Part shown: piece by piece, positions 21,906 through 22,615 of the stretch
Layout: each line of letters begins with the position of its first letter
Position numbering within the stretch: the stretch's first letter is position 1
Assembly (NCBI GenBank): GCA_035534295.1
Contig: DATLSE010000045.1
Location: 1-22,615, forward strand
Origin: DATKQJ01 sp035534295
GTDB taxonomy: Bacteria; Chloroflexota; Dormibacteria; Dormibacterales; Dormibacteraceae
Length of the DNA stretch: 22,615 bases
Direction: 5' to 3'
Notes under the pieces: model-generated
The model's database searches: none
What the model was told of the DNA's origin: nothing
What the model saw: only the letters and a program-made list of their open reading frames with translations
Made by a program: the position numbers and the translations under genes

Positions 21906-22340
21906 CTATGCGGGATCCCCCAGTGACCCATGGAGCACCCGGAACCTTCGAGGATCGGGCGGCAGCTGCTGCCATATCGTCTCTTCGGCTACTTCGGGAA
22001 CCTCAGAAGCCGGCAGATGAAGCTCGAATAGGGCGAGAGTCTCGCCCAGGCCGGTGGCGGCGGGCGCGAGCACTCCGTGTAGGTCCAATTGGTGGGCTGC
22101 CTGGCCAATGCGCTGGCAAGGCTCGTGCTCGCCCCGAAGGTCTTCGAGCGTGATTCTCAGTCGTTCAAGGGAGGATATCTGGCGTAGATCCAGGATCTGG
22201 GTCACTTTCACTCGGCATGTGAACAACTTTCGTGGTCCCACCAGATCGCCGCTCATTCCCTCAACGTCATCAACAAGGTGGCGGTACGCCTCTACGACCA
22301 CCGACTCGGTCGCGACACCATCGAGGTGGCGTAAATCCAA
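21906..22340 (-). pseudogene. RES-domain toxin (NAD+ phosphorylase family), 5'-truncated
   Basis: The 144-codon frame matches the C-terminal two thirds of RES toxins such as MbcT: VVVEAYRHL with the conserved Glu (E17), VTQILDLR, then PCQRIGQAAHQLDLHGVLAPAATG (shown in parts: CQ.IG.AAH and GVL.PAA.G), and a final strand. RES toxins degrade NAD+. Missing is the N-terminal part with the arginine and tyrosine residues of the active site. An in-frame TAG lies at 22355-22353 and more stops follow upstream; only a TTG at 22340 could start it, with no ribosome-binding site. No Xre/MbcA-like antitoxin is visible. I read it as a decayed toxin cut by rearrangement, next to an insertion sequence. A short active protein from TTG is unlikely. 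Confidence 0.65.
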
Positions 22341-22355
22341 GCCGCCGAGTCTCTA

Positions 22356-22497
22356 CAAAACTCAGGGCGATCAATCGGTTCGAGTCCTCTTGGGTGGACC
22401 CAAGTTCCCACAATACGAACCCACCGGGCGTATTCGACGGAGCCCCCTACGAACTGCGCGACTCCTCCGACGATCTAGGTGTAGTTCCCAGGGACCC
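22356..22497. other. Non-coding remnant between RES relic and insertion sequence
   Basis: About 140 bp with no credible gene on either strand and slightly lower GC than the catabolic locus. It contains GGTTCGAGTCC (22377-22387) followed by TGGGTGG and ACCCA, which resembles the 3' end of a tRNA, but no matching acceptor or anticodon arm is found. It may be junk left by integration or decay. Confidence 0.4.
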
Positions 22498-22509
22498 TGT
22501 TGACAAATA

Positions 22510-22564
22510 GAAGGCCTTCCTAGACGGTCTGGGCGTTCAACCACCAGATCGCAGGAGGGCCTTC
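22510..22564 (+). promoter_or_regulatory. Stem-loop burying the transposase ribosome-binding site
   Basis: GAAGGCCTTCCT (22510-22521) pairs with AGGAGGGCCTTC (22553-22564) with one mismatch, and inside it GGTCTGG (22526-22532) pairs with CCAGATC (22544-22550). The 3' outer arm contains AGGAGGG, the Shine-Dalgarno 8 bases before ATG 22568. Folded RNA would block translation, as known for IS10/IS50 transcripts read in from outside. Confidence 0.6.
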
Positions 22565-22567
22565 AGC

Positions 22568-22615
22568 ATGCATCGTATTCCTCGTCTCAGCATCTATGGC
22601 CGGCAGCTCATCGTG
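22568..22615 (+). CDS. Transposase-like N-terminus, C-terminus outside the window
   Basis: Only 16 codons are in the window, MHRIPRLSIYGRQLIV, open to the edge. ATG 22568 has an excellent AGGAGGG 8 bases upstream. The basic-hydrophobic start leading into a helix resembles the beginning of helix-turn-helix transposases of the IS481/IS3 kind, which I infer mainly from context. Another DNA-binding protein is possible. Confidence 0.4.
   Translation, partial: MHRIPRLSIYGRQLIV

Larger units (their letters stand above)
22498..22615 (+). mobile_element. Left end of a probable insertion sequence, truncated by the window
   Basis: The stretch from TGTTGACA (22498) has the layout of an IS end: a TGT-starting terminus, an outward-edge TTGACA, a short leader and a frame starting 70 bp in. 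The leader folds into a long stem-loop. The family cannot be fixed from 16 codons; IS481/IS3-like elements are my best guess. The right end and target duplication lie outside the window. Confidence 0.45.

Noticed and set aside
22372..22403. tRNA gene 3' fragment
   Set aside because: GGTTCGAGTCC and a CCA-like end are suggestive, but the T-stem is mismatched and no acceptor or anticodon arm is present.

Overview
The window is GC-rich, densely coded DNA from a soil-type bacterium, most likely monoderm: an Actinomycetota or a relative such as Chloroflexota/Dormibacterota. The evidence is an F420-dependent glucose-6-phosphate dehydrogenase homologue, several luciferase-like (LLM) flavin/F420 oxidoreductases, a coproporphyrin-type ferrochelatase with C-terminal cysteines, a class A PBP with an Arg-rich cytoplasmic N-terminus, tRNA genes that encode CCA, and frequent GTG/TTG starts. 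The taxonomic placement is inference.

Positions 1-14230 look like one catabolic locus. Twelve genes run on the minus strand from 12091 down to the window start: ABC importer (permease, lipoprotein, ATPase), a CoxG-like protein, a three-subunit molybdenum hydroxylase (FAD, 2Fe-2S and Mo subunits), an FCD-type GntR regulator, an alpha/beta hydrolase, an LLM oxidoreductase, a DUF6282-like metallohydrolase and an MFS transporter that leaves the window. Many junctions are 4-bp ATGA/GTGA overlaps. Divergently, fgd and a second LLM oxidoreductase run on the plus strand. Two intergenic sites with a VanR-like TTGGATCC core sit on the -10 regions of two minus-strand promoters, one lying in the divergent region and one before the hydrolase. 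A plausible reading is that a small substrate is imported, hydroxylated by the Mo enzyme, then reduced or oxygenated and hydrolysed, with FGD recycling F420H2 and the GntR protein sensing the substrate or an intermediate. The substrate cannot be told from the sequence; the Mo subunit is not a CO dehydrogenase.

Positions 14247-20483 are housekeeping-like: a bifunctional class A penicillin-binding protein, a small GlsB/YeaQ-type membrane protein, a secreted or anchored glycoside-hydrolase-like protein translationally coupled to ferrochelatase, tRNA-Leu(UAG), and a compact cytosolic Ser/Thr kinase.

Positions 20592-22615 are the edge of a mobile region: tRNA-Leu(CAA), two strong hairpins, a tyrosine recombinase with a TTG start, a decayed RES-domain toxin on the opposite strand, and the left end of a probable insertion sequence whose transposase ribosome-binding site is buried in a long stem-loop. 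No CRISPR array or rRNA was seen.
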